Positions 17,283 through 24,953 of a DNA stretch of 64,000 nt are shown one piece after another. Source of the DNA: Bacteroidota bacterium (GTDB taxonomy: Bacteria; Bacteroidota; Bacteroidia; Chitinophagales; Saprospiraceae); assembly GCA_018222965.1 (NCBI GenBank), contig JAAEZH010000031.1:1-64000 (forward strand), in the 5' to 3' direction. Position 1 is the stretch's first letter; each line of letters opens with the position of its first letter. The notes beneath the pieces were generated by a model. It saw nothing but the letters and a program-made list of their open reading frames with translations, was not told the origin of the DNA and ran no database searches. Made by a program: the position numbers and the translations under genes.

Positions 17283-19328
17283 ATGTCCCGCATTTTTACC
17301 TTCCTATTTACTGTTTGGAGCATTGGCCTGATGGCCCAGGCAAGCATCCAGATCTTCCCCAATCAAAACCATCAGATCATTGATGGTTTTGGCGCCCACC
17401 AGGGCAGCGATGTCGTGAATCAAAGCTGGTGGCAGGAATTGTATTTCGATGATTTGGGCGCGTCTATTTACCGGGTGGATCTTACACCGCGCCTTATATC
17501 TCCTTATTCAGATCTGAGCTATTATTCACCCTGGTTTATGGGCTCCGGAACAGATAGTGTGTTCAACCTCGAGGATCCCGATAATCCAAACGGGCCGGAG
17601 GATAATCGCGTACGTACCTATACAGGCCCGGATGATTACTCCCGGCTTTTTGGCGGTCTGCATGCACCCATAGCGGTGATGGGCCCCGATATTGAGAGCA
17701 ATGTTGATTACTTCACCTACAGTCCAAACGGGGCTATTCAGGCCGGCAAAGACCGGGCAGAGGAATTGGGAGACTTTAAGCTCATCGGTTCGCTTTGGTC
17801 ACCGGTTCCCTGGGTTAAAATATCCTCCGGAAATTCCTGGCAACAGGATTGGTGGCCGGGTCCGGTAATGGGTTCAGAATGGCCCTTTATCTGGGGAGGC
17901 AATTTTGCCGGCGGCATGCTGGATGTCTCCGGGAATCCACTGGAAGTATTTGACGATTCCGGTCAGGGAGGCAATGGGCCAACCTCCAGTCTAACTCAAT
18001 TCGCCCGCTCTACAGCTGCTTACATCAAAGGGTATCAGGAATACCACGAAGTCGAGTTTTATGCCATCAGCCTGCAAAATGAATTGAACTTTGAACAATT
18101 CTACAACAGCACGACCTACCCCCTCTCCAGCCAGTACATCGCAGCCTTAAAAACACTGCGAAACGAATTTGATCAGCATCCCGCATTGGAAAACATCCTG
18201 ATTATGGGCCCCGAAGATCTACTCGGCGGCGATTCCTATGGGATGTGGCAATACGGCGGTGCTGCAGATCCAACACATAAAAATTTACAATACTTGCAAA
18301 ACATTGCCAGTGACGCTGAAGCAGCAGAGGCAATTGACTTTTTCTGTATCCACGGTTACGGCAGCGATGGCGTCACCTCAGCCGGAGCGACATCTACCCT
18401 TTGGGATTGGTGGGTAAATGGCTGGACGGAAAGTCCGGACCCCGGCATCCCAGGAGATGTTGCAGGGTTTGCTTCCTATGGCAAAAAGTCCTGGATGACC
18501 GAAACCTCCGGTGAGGTGCAGGATTGGCTTTCGCCGAATGGCGGTTTCCCATCCGATGGGGGCTGGAGTATCGGAGTGAAAATCCACCAGGCACTGACCA
18601 CCGGACAAGAAAGCGCCTGGATCTACTGGACATTTACCGAAGACGATGGCAACGGCAATGTAACGCCTTATGCACTTTCAAATCAGACCCAGGGAAATCA
18701 ATCTGCCAAATACGTTGCCGCCAAACATTTTTTTAAGTTTATCCGCCCGGGAGCTTATCGGGTGGAAACCACCAGCACCGGAAATGATGAAATATTGGCC
18801 AGCGCTTACAAGCATCCGGAAACGGGTGATCTGACCATAGTACTGATCAACACAAGTAGTAGTCAGCAAGCAGCAGACCTCCAGATCTCCGATTTGGCTC
18901 CTGCTGATATTCTTGTCAACAGCTGGTTGTCTGAAAATAACAGTTATTGGAATGCCTCTTCCGTCGTTTTGGAAAATGGTGCGGCTAATTTCCAATTGCC
19001 GGCCTACTCCATTATGACGCTGCAAGCAACGGCAGCATTTCCCAGCCCGATAACGGAAACATTGAAACAGCCTTTATCCCTTGAAGTAGCTCCCAACCCG
19101 GCAAGCAACAGACTAAACATTCAGATAGTGCCGGATGAAACCGGAGAGGTCCAAATAAGTCTTTGCGATATTCGGGGACAAGAACAAATTCGGCTCGACC
19201 GAAAAATACAGGAAGGGATTCGATACACCGAAAATATTGATACCGGGGGGTTAATGGACGGTGTGTATTTTTTGCAGGTACAAAACGGCCGGAGTATTCA
19301 GGCGAAAAAGATTATTATTACACACTAA
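17283..19328 (+). CDS. Secreted GH30-like glycoside hydrolase with T9SS type A sorting domain
   Basis: MSRIFTFLFTVWSIGLMAQ is a signal peptide. Next comes HQIIDGFGAHQGSD, the opening strand of the GH30 (beta/alpha)8 barrel. Glu267 in QNELNFEQF is the likely acid/base and Glu407 in SWMTETSGE the likely nucleophile, both placed as in GH30 retaining enzymes. A C-terminal beta-sandwich side domain (ASAYKHPETGDLTIVLINTS) fits the family. The last 80 residues (VAPNPASNRLNI, GVYFLQVQNG, KKIIITH) are a T9SS type A sorting domain. Xylan or a related hemicellulose is a plausible substrate but not shown. One TTCGSCGAA motif lies inside (18530-18538). Confidence 0.85.
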   Translation: MSRIFTFLFTVWSIGLMAQASIQIFPNQNHQIIDGFGAHQGSDVVNQSWWQELYFDDLGASIYRVDLTPRLISPYSDLSYYSPWFMGSGTDSVFNLEDPDNPNGPEDNRVRTYTGPDDYSRLFGGLHAPIAVMGPDIESNVDYFTYSPNGAIQAGKDRAEELGDFKLIGSLWSPVPWVKISSGNSWQQDWWPGPVMGSEWPFIWGGNFAGGMLDVSGNPLEVFDDSGQGGNGPTSSLTQFARSTAAYIKGYQEYHEVEFYAISLQNELNFEQFYNSTTYPLSSQYIAALKTLRNEFDQHPALENILIMGPEDLLGGDSYGMWQYGGAADPTHKNLQYLQNIASDAEAAEAIDFFCIHGYGSDGVTSAGATSTLWDWWVNGWTESPDPGIPGDVAGFASYGKKSWMTETSGEVQDWLSPNGGFPSDGGWSIGVKIHQALTTGQESAWIYWTFTEDDGNGNVTPYALSNQTQGNQSAKYVAAKHFFKFIRPGAYRVETTSTGNDEILASAYKHPETGDLTIVLINTSSSQQAADLQISDLAPADILVNSWLSENNSYWNASSVVLENGAANFQLPAYSIMTLQATAAFPSPITETLKQPLSLEVAPNPASNRLNIQIVPDETGEVQISLCDIRGQEQIRLDRKIQEGIRYTENIDTGGLMDGVYFLQVQNGRSIQAKKIIITH

Positions 19329-19342
19329 ATTTCAGAACCCTT

Positions 19343-19522
19343 ATGGCAAATTCGAAAGTAAACACCTTAATGATCATTGGATTGATCGTTGCCGGTTTTG
19401 GCATTGTCGCCGGCTATGTAGTCAAAGATGCCACGTTAAATGCTATTGGCAACATCGCCATTGGAGCGGGCGGATTATTATTCCTTATAGGCGCCATGCG
19501 CAGAAAAGGTAAAACCACCTAA
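19343..19522 (+). CDS. Small two-helix membrane protein, 59 residues
   Basis: A short frame starting MANSKVNTLMIIGLIVAGFG and ending with a basic RRKGKTT tail. It has two hydrophobic helices (about residues 8-26 and 35-52) joined by a short loop VVKDATLNAIGN. It sits 14 bp after the GH30 gene and 10 bp before the AI-2E permease gene in the same direction, with clean codon use. I do not recognise a family. The tight spacing on both sides supports a real gene. Confidence 0.6.
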   Translation: MANSKVNTLMIIGLIVAGFGIVAGYVVKDATLNAIGNIAIGAGGLLFLIGAMRRKGKTT

Positions 19523-19532
19523 ACCTACCCCA

Positions 19533-20609
19533 TTGTCACTTTACCGAACTACTGCTATATTACTGCTGCTCATTTCGATCGTATTTATTCTGATCGTAGC
19601 CAAGAGTTTTTTGGTGCCTTTCGTTTTGGCCCTGCTCATTTGGTATATCATCCGGAATTTTAGATCCTTTATTCGCCGCAGTAATTTTATTAGAAATCGG
19701 GTACCAGGCTGGCTCCAGATCAGTCTGGTGTTTTTGCTGATCTTTTTCATTCTCGGCGGATTGGCCACCCTGCTCACCACCAGCATACAGGATTTTTCCA
19801 GGTCTGTGGGTTTGTATGAGAACAATATCCGGGCGATCAATCAAAGCATTAGTGAACGCTTTGAAATAGACCTCGTTGGCCGCCTGGAGCAGTTTGCCAG
19901 TGGCTTTGACCTGCCCGGACTGATCCAGCAGATATTAAACAGTCTTACACTGATTATCAGCGATGGATTTTTGATCATTATTTATACCGTGTTTTTGCTG
20001 CTGGAAGAGTCCATCTTTCGCAAGAAGATCAAACTCCTGTTCAGCACGGAAGAGAAGTATCATTTTGCGCGGGATATTTTCCAGCAAATTGACCACTCCT
20101 TTAGTCGATACCTGAGCCTCAAAACGTTGGTTAGCCTGCTTACAGGTATCTTGAGTTATGCAGTAATGTGGCTGATGAATATCGACTCGCCCGGATTATG
20201 GGCTATTCTGATCTTTTTGTTCAACTTCATTCCCAGTATTGGTTCCATAATTGCGACAGCCTTCCCTACTCTAATTGCCATGTTGCAGTTTGGAGAGGTC
20301 ATGCCCGGAATCTGGGTACTGGTGGGAGTGGGTGCCGTACAACTGCTGGTTGGCAATGTGATCGAACCCCGAGTCATGGGCAACTCGTTAAATATCAGTC
20401 CGCTTGTTGTCATCATATCCCTAATCCTGTGGGGAGCTATTTGGGGCATTGTGGGCATGATCCTTAGTGTCCCAATTACCGTTATGCTCATCATTGTGCT
20501 GGGACAATTTGACTCCACCAAAGGACTGGCGATCCTGCTTTCTGAAAATGGAGAAATTATTAGAGGGAGTCCGCATGTGACGGTGGGAGCCATTAAAGAG
20601 GAAGAATAG
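19533..20609 (+). CDS. AI-2E family transporter (PerM/TqsA type)
   Basis: A 358-residue protein with eight hydrophobic segments and the conserved AI-2E family C-terminal half: FNFIPSIGSIIATAFP, the VGAVQLLVGNVIEPRVMG box and LVVIISLILWGAIWGIVGM. The start codon is TTG (19533); no in-frame ATG fits the N-terminal membrane segment better. Family members export varied small molecules or ions, and one E. coli member was linked to autoinducer-2; substrate here unknown. It overlaps nothing and is followed 1 bp later by the GNAT gene. Confidence 0.9.
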   Translation: MSLYRTTAILLLLISIVFILIVAKSFLVPFVLALLIWYIIRNFRSFIRRSNFIRNRVPGWLQISLVFLLIFFILGGLATLLTTSIQDFSRSVGLYENNIRAINQSISERFEIDLVGRLEQFASGFDLPGLIQQILNSLTLIISDGFLIIIYTVFLLLEESIFRKKIKLLFSTEEKYHFARDIFQQIDHSFSRYLSLKTLVSLLTGILSYAVMWLMNIDSPGLWAILIFLFNFIPSIGSIIATAFPTLIAMLQFGEVMPGIWVLVGVGAVQLLVGNVIEPRVMGNSLNISPLVVIISLILWGAIWGIVGMILSVPITVMLIIVLGQFDSTKGLAILLSENGEIIRGSPHVTVGAIKEEE

Positions 20610-20610
20610 T

Positions 20611-21657
20611 ATGAACCCAAAAACCATAGACCCTAATGAGGTAAAAGTACTAGCTGCCAGTCAGCTCCCGAAGGAGCAGTTTGAGGCTTTGCTACGAGCG
20701 CTTTATCCTCGCAGGTTTCCTTTTTTAACCGAGCACTGGGAATGGTATTATCGTACCTCTTTTTTTGACCGGCGTGTCCCGCTTATACTGATGGTAAAAG
20801 ATCAGGCTGCCGGGATTGCCGGTATGCTGCCGGTAAGAATTCAAACGGAGACCAGCACGCCTACGGCTTCCTGGTTTATTGATTTTGCCCTTTTACCCGC
20901 TTTTCAGCGAAAGGGCCTGGGCACGGTGCTTACCAAAAAATGGATGTCATTCGCAGACATGCAAATAACTTTCTGTAATGACATGTCTATTGGTGTATTT
21001 AAGAAGCTGGGGTGGACAGAATCTTTTGACAACTATCTCCACACCTTCCTTCTCAGACCATTTGAAACTCCCCAACTGGCTGAACGCTTGCCGGGAATAG
21101 TACGGAAACCAATGAACTTTTTTATGGGGCCCCTCTTCAAATGGAGGTATTCAAAAAGCAGCTTACTGAAAGTCCGTCCTTTATCAGAGAAGAATCCGGA
21201 GGAGTTTTTCCCCCTAACAGAAAAAGAGAATAAGACCGAAGGGTATGAGGTCTACAGGGATCCGGCCTATTTGAATTGGCGACTATTACAATCTCCCGAC
21301 CTAAAAAACTACCAGCTGGTATCCATGCCAGGTATTGAAGCAATTATTGCCTGTAAAGAAAATAAGGGCCGATACATAGACATACTTTGGATTTCCGATT
21401 TATCAGATTCTAAGGCCGTAAAGAAATTAATACAGGCTATTGGCCACTGGGGCATAATCAACAAATATGCCTATATGCGATTCTTCACAACTTTAGAAAA
21501 ACTCTCCAAATTCCTCTCGAAAGGGATGCCCCAGAGACTTAGGAATCCCCGTTTTGCTTTTTTCTCCAAAGATCCTGCCCTTTATGAACGCATGAAAAAC
21601 AATCGATGGAATTTTCAACTTATAGACAGCGATTTTGAAAATTTTGGTTCCTACTAA
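20611..21657 (+). CDS. GNAT-type N-acetyltransferase
   Basis: A 348-residue protein whose first 150 residues have the GNAT acetyl-CoA fold: a beta strand WFIDFALLPAFQRKGLG, where QRKGLG is the pyrophosphate-binding loop, then NDMSIGVFKKLGW. The C-terminal half (about 190 residues) is a second, less recognisable domain of similar length, as in double-GNAT or FemAB-like enzymes of surface polysaccharide loci. It is 1 bp from the AI-2E gene and followed by a polysaccharide deacetylase, so a role in modifying a glycan is plausible. Confidence 0.78.
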   Translation: MNPKTIDPNEVKVLAASQLPKEQFEALLRALYPRRFPFLTEHWEWYYRTSFFDRRVPLILMVKDQAAGIAGMLPVRIQTETSTPTASWFIDFALLPAFQRKGLGTVLTKKWMSFADMQITFCNDMSIGVFKKLGWTESFDNYLHTFLLRPFETPQLAERLPGIVRKPMNFFMGPLFKWRYSKSSLLKVRPLSEKNPEEFFPLTEKENKTEGYEVYRDPAYLNWRLLQSPDLKNYQLVSMPGIEAIIACKENKGRYIDILWISDLSDSKAVKKLIQAIGHWGIINKYAYMRFFTTLEKLSKFLSKGMPQRLRNPRFAFFSKDPALYERMKNNRWNFQLIDSDFENFGSY

Positions 21658-21667
21658 ATCCGCCATC

Positions 21668-22582
21668 ATGAGCAGTGTTATTGTAAATTTTCACCGAATA
21701 GACGATGCTTCCTGGTTTGAAAAAGAAATCCTTTCTCTCAAGAAGCAGTATACCTTGTTGAGTACTGCTGAATTGGATTCGGTACTACATTCGGCGAAAG
21801 CCTTTAAAAACATCTGCCACATAACCTTTGACGACGGAGACCGCAGTTTTTACGAAATTGCTTTCCCTTTGCTAAAAAAGCATCAGATTCCGGTATCCCA
21901 TTTTGTATCGCCACAAGCAGCCCGGAAGCAACAGAACTTCTGGTTTCAGGAGATAGAAGGATATAATCAGGAGATCTTGCGACAAATTCTGCTGAATGAA
22001 TTGAAACTTTCGCAAACCCAAACAGCCGGAATCAGCCTGGGAAGCATATTTAAAAGTCTGCCAGTAGAAAGAATGCAACTATGTATTCAAATCTATCAAA
22101 AAGAAACAGGCACTGCCCCCAAAGCACCTCAAAACATGAGCGTTGAGCAACTCCGGGAAGTAGCAGACTCCGGTTTTGTATGTCTGGGCGCGCACACGCA
22201 GACCCATCCAATTTTACAAAACCAACCCGACGAAAGCAGTCAAGGGGAAATAAGAGATTCCATTCAGGATTTGAAAAAATTACTCCATCGGGATATTCGG
22301 TATTTTGCTTATCCAAACGGCCTGCCCGGATTGGATTATGGCCAACGCGAAATTGAAACCCTCAAACAAGAAGGTATCCGGTTGGCATTTTCTACCGACT
22401 CCCGGCATTTGCGCAAACAGGATGATCTGTATAATCTCCCCCGAATTGGACTGTCTCCCAGAAATCCCGTAAACCCCATCAAATTAAAACTGGGAAAAAA
22501 CTGGGAGCTGATACGCAAAGTCTTTGCATCCTCGCCCATTAAAGAACGCCAGACCATTCGCAAGCTGTTGCAAGCCCAATGA
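21668..22582 (+). CDS. Polysaccharide deacetylase (NodB/CE4 domain)
   Basis: ATG 21668 (MSSVIVNFHRIDD) is preferred to an in-frame TTG at 21635 that would overlap the GNAT gene. The CE4 motifs are present: HITFDDGDRSFYE (catalytic base and metal Asp pair), then GAHTQTHPIL, the His-box with two metal-binding histidines. RYFAYPNGLPG and LAFSTDSRHL complete the fold. These enzymes remove N- or O-acetyl groups from surface glycans or peptidoglycan. No signal peptide is visible, so it may act in the cytoplasm on a precursor. Probably cotranscribed with the GNAT gene. Confidence 0.88.
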   Translation: MSSVIVNFHRIDDASWFEKEILSLKKQYTLLSTAELDSVLHSAKAFKNICHITFDDGDRSFYEIAFPLLKKHQIPVSHFVSPQAARKQQNFWFQEIEGYNQEILRQILLNELKLSQTQTAGISLGSIFKSLPVERMQLCIQIYQKETGTAPKAPQNMSVEQLREVADSGFVCLGAHTQTHPILQNQPDESSQGEIRDSIQDLKKLLHRDIRYFAYPNGLPGLDYGQREIETLKQEGIRLAFSTDSRHLRKQDDLYNLPRIGLSPRNPVNPIKLKLGKNWELIRKVFASSPIKERQTIRKLLQAQ

Positions 22583-22601
22583 TTGCCCCCGACCGCCTTT
22601 A

Positions 22602-22653
22602 TACTTTTGTGACTTCTTTGTGAAGACTGACTATGCTGTTGCCATTACCTTTG
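22602..22653 (+). promoter_or_regulatory. Two candidate -7 elements before the DM13 lipoprotein gene
   Basis: TACTTTTG (22602-22609) and TACCTTTG (22646-22653) both match TAnnTTTG exactly. The second ends 12 bp before the start codon. A TTTG at 22617-22620 could serve as -33 box for the second, at a longer than usual spacing of 25 bp. Confidence 0.45.
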
Positions 22654-22665
22654 TAAAAAAAGAAT

Positions 22666-23352
22666 ATGACACGTCATTTTTGGACAGGCATAATTTGTTG
22701 CCTGCTCTTTTCCGCATGCATCAAGGACGATATAGTGCCGGATATAGTTGATCCTGTTTTCCGGATTGACACCCGACTCGACAGTCTGGGCATCAACGAC
22801 TCCGTTCAGCTTGAAGCCCGATTTATCAATACTGCCGGACAAGAAGAAACAGTCTCTATAATCTGGGAAAGCCTGAGTCCGGATTTCGCAAGCATTGATG
22901 AAAACGGACTCCTAAGCGGCATAGCTGAAGGACCGGCATTGATCACTGCACAAGTAGAACATCAGGGAGAAATCCTGGCAGACAGTCTGGCCTTTTACGT
23001 GGGTCAGGAAACCATATTTTCCGACCCCTTAATACTCAGTGGAACCATAGTAAGCACCAGCAGTTACGAATTGCAGGGAGCTTTCACTTTCTATGAGGAA
23101 GGTCAGGAACTCGTGCTGGCATTCGACGAAAGTTATAAAGCCTCTACAGCCCTGCCCGGACTCTATGTATACCTGACTAATAATCCAAACTCTGTGAATG
23201 AAGCCTTTGAGATAGGCCCTGTGGAAATTTTTGAAGGGGAACATGAATATCGCCTGTCGGCCAGCGCACTTGGGTTGGAGGAGTTCGGATATTTGCTGTA
23301 CTGGTGCAAACCCTTTAGTGTAGAAGTTGGCGAAGGCGCTATTAACGAATAA
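22666..23352 (+). CDS. Lipoprotein with Ig-like and DM13 domains
   Basis: A signal peptide ends in the lipobox LFSAC (lipidated Cys18). Residues about 30-115 look like a bacterial Ig-like (Big2) domain (DSVQLEARFINTAG, SIDENGLLSGIAEGPALI). Residues about 126-226 match the DM13 domain: LSGTIVSTSSYELQGAF, LPGLYVYLTNNP and YWCKPFSVEVGEGAI with its single conserved Cys214. DM13 is predicted to take part in electron transfer or redox chemistry and is often joined to DOMON domains. The next gene starts 3 bp later and encodes an outer-membrane protein, so the two may form a surface pair. Confidence 0.82.
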   Translation: MTRHFWTGIICCLLFSACIKDDIVPDIVDPVFRIDTRLDSLGINDSVQLEARFINTAGQEETVSIIWESLSPDFASIDENGLLSGIAEGPALITAQVEHQGEILADSLAFYVGQETIFSDPLILSGTIVSTSSYELQGAFTFYEEGQELVLAFDESYKASTALPGLYVYLTNNPNSVNEAFEIGPVEIFEGEHEYRLSASALGLEEFGYLLYWCKPFSVEVGEGAINE

Positions 23353-23355
23353 ATC

Positions 23356-24222
23356 ATGACCCATAGAAATCTTATTGTCCTTCTCCTGTTATTGCTTAGC
23401 CCGGGTATTAGCCGGGCAGATTCCTGGCCGCAGCCCAAAGGAGATTTTTACATCAAACTGTATGAGTGGTGGGTCATAGCAGACCAGCACTTTACCGACC
23501 AGGGATTGATAGATCCCAATGTCACGAATGGAGTGTTTAATTCCAGCCTTTACGGCGAATATGGCTTTACCGACAAATTAACCGGCATTCTAAACTTTCC
23601 CTTTTTCAGCAGGGCTTATTTCAACAATACGGTTTCGGAAGCTACCGGTGAGGTCATAATGCCCGGCGAAGCAGTGAATGGTCTGGGAGATGCTCAAATC
23701 GGACTTCGCTACGGATTAGTTACAGACAAGCCTTTAGTGTTGAGTGTTTCACTCACTTTGGGGTTGCCACTGGGCATAACGGGAGGCGGAAGTACAGGAT
23801 CGCTTCAAACGGGCGATGGGGAATTTAATCAGCAACTTCGCCTGGAGGCAGGTCACGGTCTTAAGCTGGGTAAAATGCCCGCTTACGCGAAAGCCTATAC
23901 CGGCTTTAATCAGCGAAGTCAGGGTTTTTCGGATGAATTTCGATTTGGGCTTGAAAGCGGATTGCAATTTGTACCGGACCGCTTGTGGTTAATACTTCGA
24001 CTCGATGGCATTGAATCGCTCAATAATGGAAATTCTGTGGCAGGCAACGAAGGCAGCAGCCTTTTTGCCAACAACAGCGAGTACCTCGCATTTACCCCTG
24101 AAGTAGCCTGGTATGTAACCGATTCTTTTGGCATTTCTGCCGCTGTGGGAGTGGTCTTTTACGGTCGGTTGATCTATGCCAATCCGAGTTGGTCGGTTGG
24201 TGTGTTTTACGATATGCCCTGA
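23356..24222 (+). CDS. Outer-membrane beta-barrel protein
   Basis: A 288-residue protein with a signal peptide (MTHRNLIVLLLLLLSPGISRA) and a body of alternating amphipathic strands ending in an aromatic-rich segment (SWSVGVFYDMP). The pattern LYGEYGFTDKLTGILNFPFF, LGDAQIGLRYG and FTPEVAWYVTDSFGISAAVG is typical of transporter-like barrels of the phenol-degradation (MetA) porin group. No precise family can be claimed. It forms a two-gene operon with the DM13 lipoprotein. Confidence 0.7.
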   Translation: MTHRNLIVLLLLLLSPGISRADSWPQPKGDFYIKLYEWWVIADQHFTDQGLIDPNVTNGVFNSSLYGEYGFTDKLTGILNFPFFSRAYFNNTVSEATGEVIMPGEAVNGLGDAQIGLRYGLVTDKPLVLSVSLTLGLPLGITGGGSTGSLQTGDGEFNQQLRLEAGHGLKLGKMPAYAKAYTGFNQRSQGFSDEFRFGLESGLQFVPDRLWLILRLDGIESLNNGNSVAGNEGSSLFANNSEYLAFTPEVAWYVTDSFGISAAVGVVFYGRLIYANPSWSVGVFYDMP

Positions 24223-24264
24223 GCAATGCCGGAGATTTTGTAAATTTCCCCAAATCGATTGTTT

Positions 24265-24645
24265 ATGAAGCGGTATAAAAGCGTGGATGCTTACATAGCC
24301 GATCAGGGAAGCTGGACGCCTCCACTGGAAAGAATTCGGCAGTTATTACTCGATTCAGAATTAGAGGAAACGGTAAAATGGGGCATGCCCGTTTATACCC
24401 TGAAGAATAAGAATGTTGCCGGTATTGGCGCTTTCAAATCTTATGTGGGCATCTGGTTCTATCAGGGCGTCTTTTTAAAGGATCCACACAATTTGCTGGT
24501 AAATGCCCAGGAAGGCAAGACCAAAGCCTTACGGCAAATGCGTTTTCATGCACCGGAGGAAATCGACAGCGATATCATCCGAGCATATCTTAAGGAAGCC
24601 ATACAGCATCAAAAAGACGGCAAACGAGTAACAAAACTAAAATAG
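24265..24645 (+). CDS. DUF1801 domain protein, N-terminal part of a frameshifted DUF1801/YdeI gene
   Basis: From ATG 24265 the product begins MKRYKSVDAYIADQGSW and continues ETVKWGMPVYTLKNKNVAGI and KSYVGIWFYQGVFLKDP, the DUF1801 (YdhG-like) domain. Relatives that I know are about 190-200 residues long, with a linker and then a YdeI/OmpD-associated tail. Here the frame stops at TAG 24643-24645, exactly in the linker. The tail continues at once in the -1 frame (next entry). Adding one A to the AAAA run at 24639-24642 would restore a single frame of about 193 codons. Confidence 0.82.
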   Translation: MKRYKSVDAYIADQGSWTPPLERIRQLLLDSELEETVKWGMPVYTLKNKNVAGIGAFKSYVGIWFYQGVFLKDPHNLLVNAQEGKTKALRQMRFHAPEEIDSDIIRAYLKEAIQHQKDGKRVTKLK

Positions 24646-24845
24646 TCATTCCGGAAGAATTGCAGCAGGCATTTGATGATCAAAACGGACTCAAATCCGA
24701 TTTTGAAAACCTCACTTCCGGCAAACAGCGGGAATTTGCCAAATACATTTCAGAAGCGAAAAGAGCCGAAACCAGGCAAAATCGATTGGAAAAAGTAATC
24801 CCCATGATACAGCAAGGGATTGGCTTGAACGATAAGTACAAATAA
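24642..24845 (+). pseudogene. YdeI/OmpD-associated C-terminal half, out of frame with DUF1801
   Basis: This frame reads IVIPEELQQAFDDQNGLK, then SGKQREFAKYISEAKRAETR and RLEKVIPMIQQGIGLNDKYK, the full C-terminal domain normally fused to DUF1801. It has no ATG; a TTG at 24660 is the only near start. It could therefore be the broken end of the upstream gene, be read by -1 slippage on CTAAAATAG, be started separately, or reflect a one-base sequence error. I favour a mutation or base-calling error in the A run, but the intact codons of both halves argue against old decay. Confidence 0.72.
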
Positions 24846-24953
24846 TTGTAATTTTCCTATCTTGATTTTTTAAGCGTATGTACAAAATGGAGTCTTGCAA
24901 GGACTCCTCCAAATACAACCCCAAATTGAAAACAAAAGGGTCATACCCAAAAA

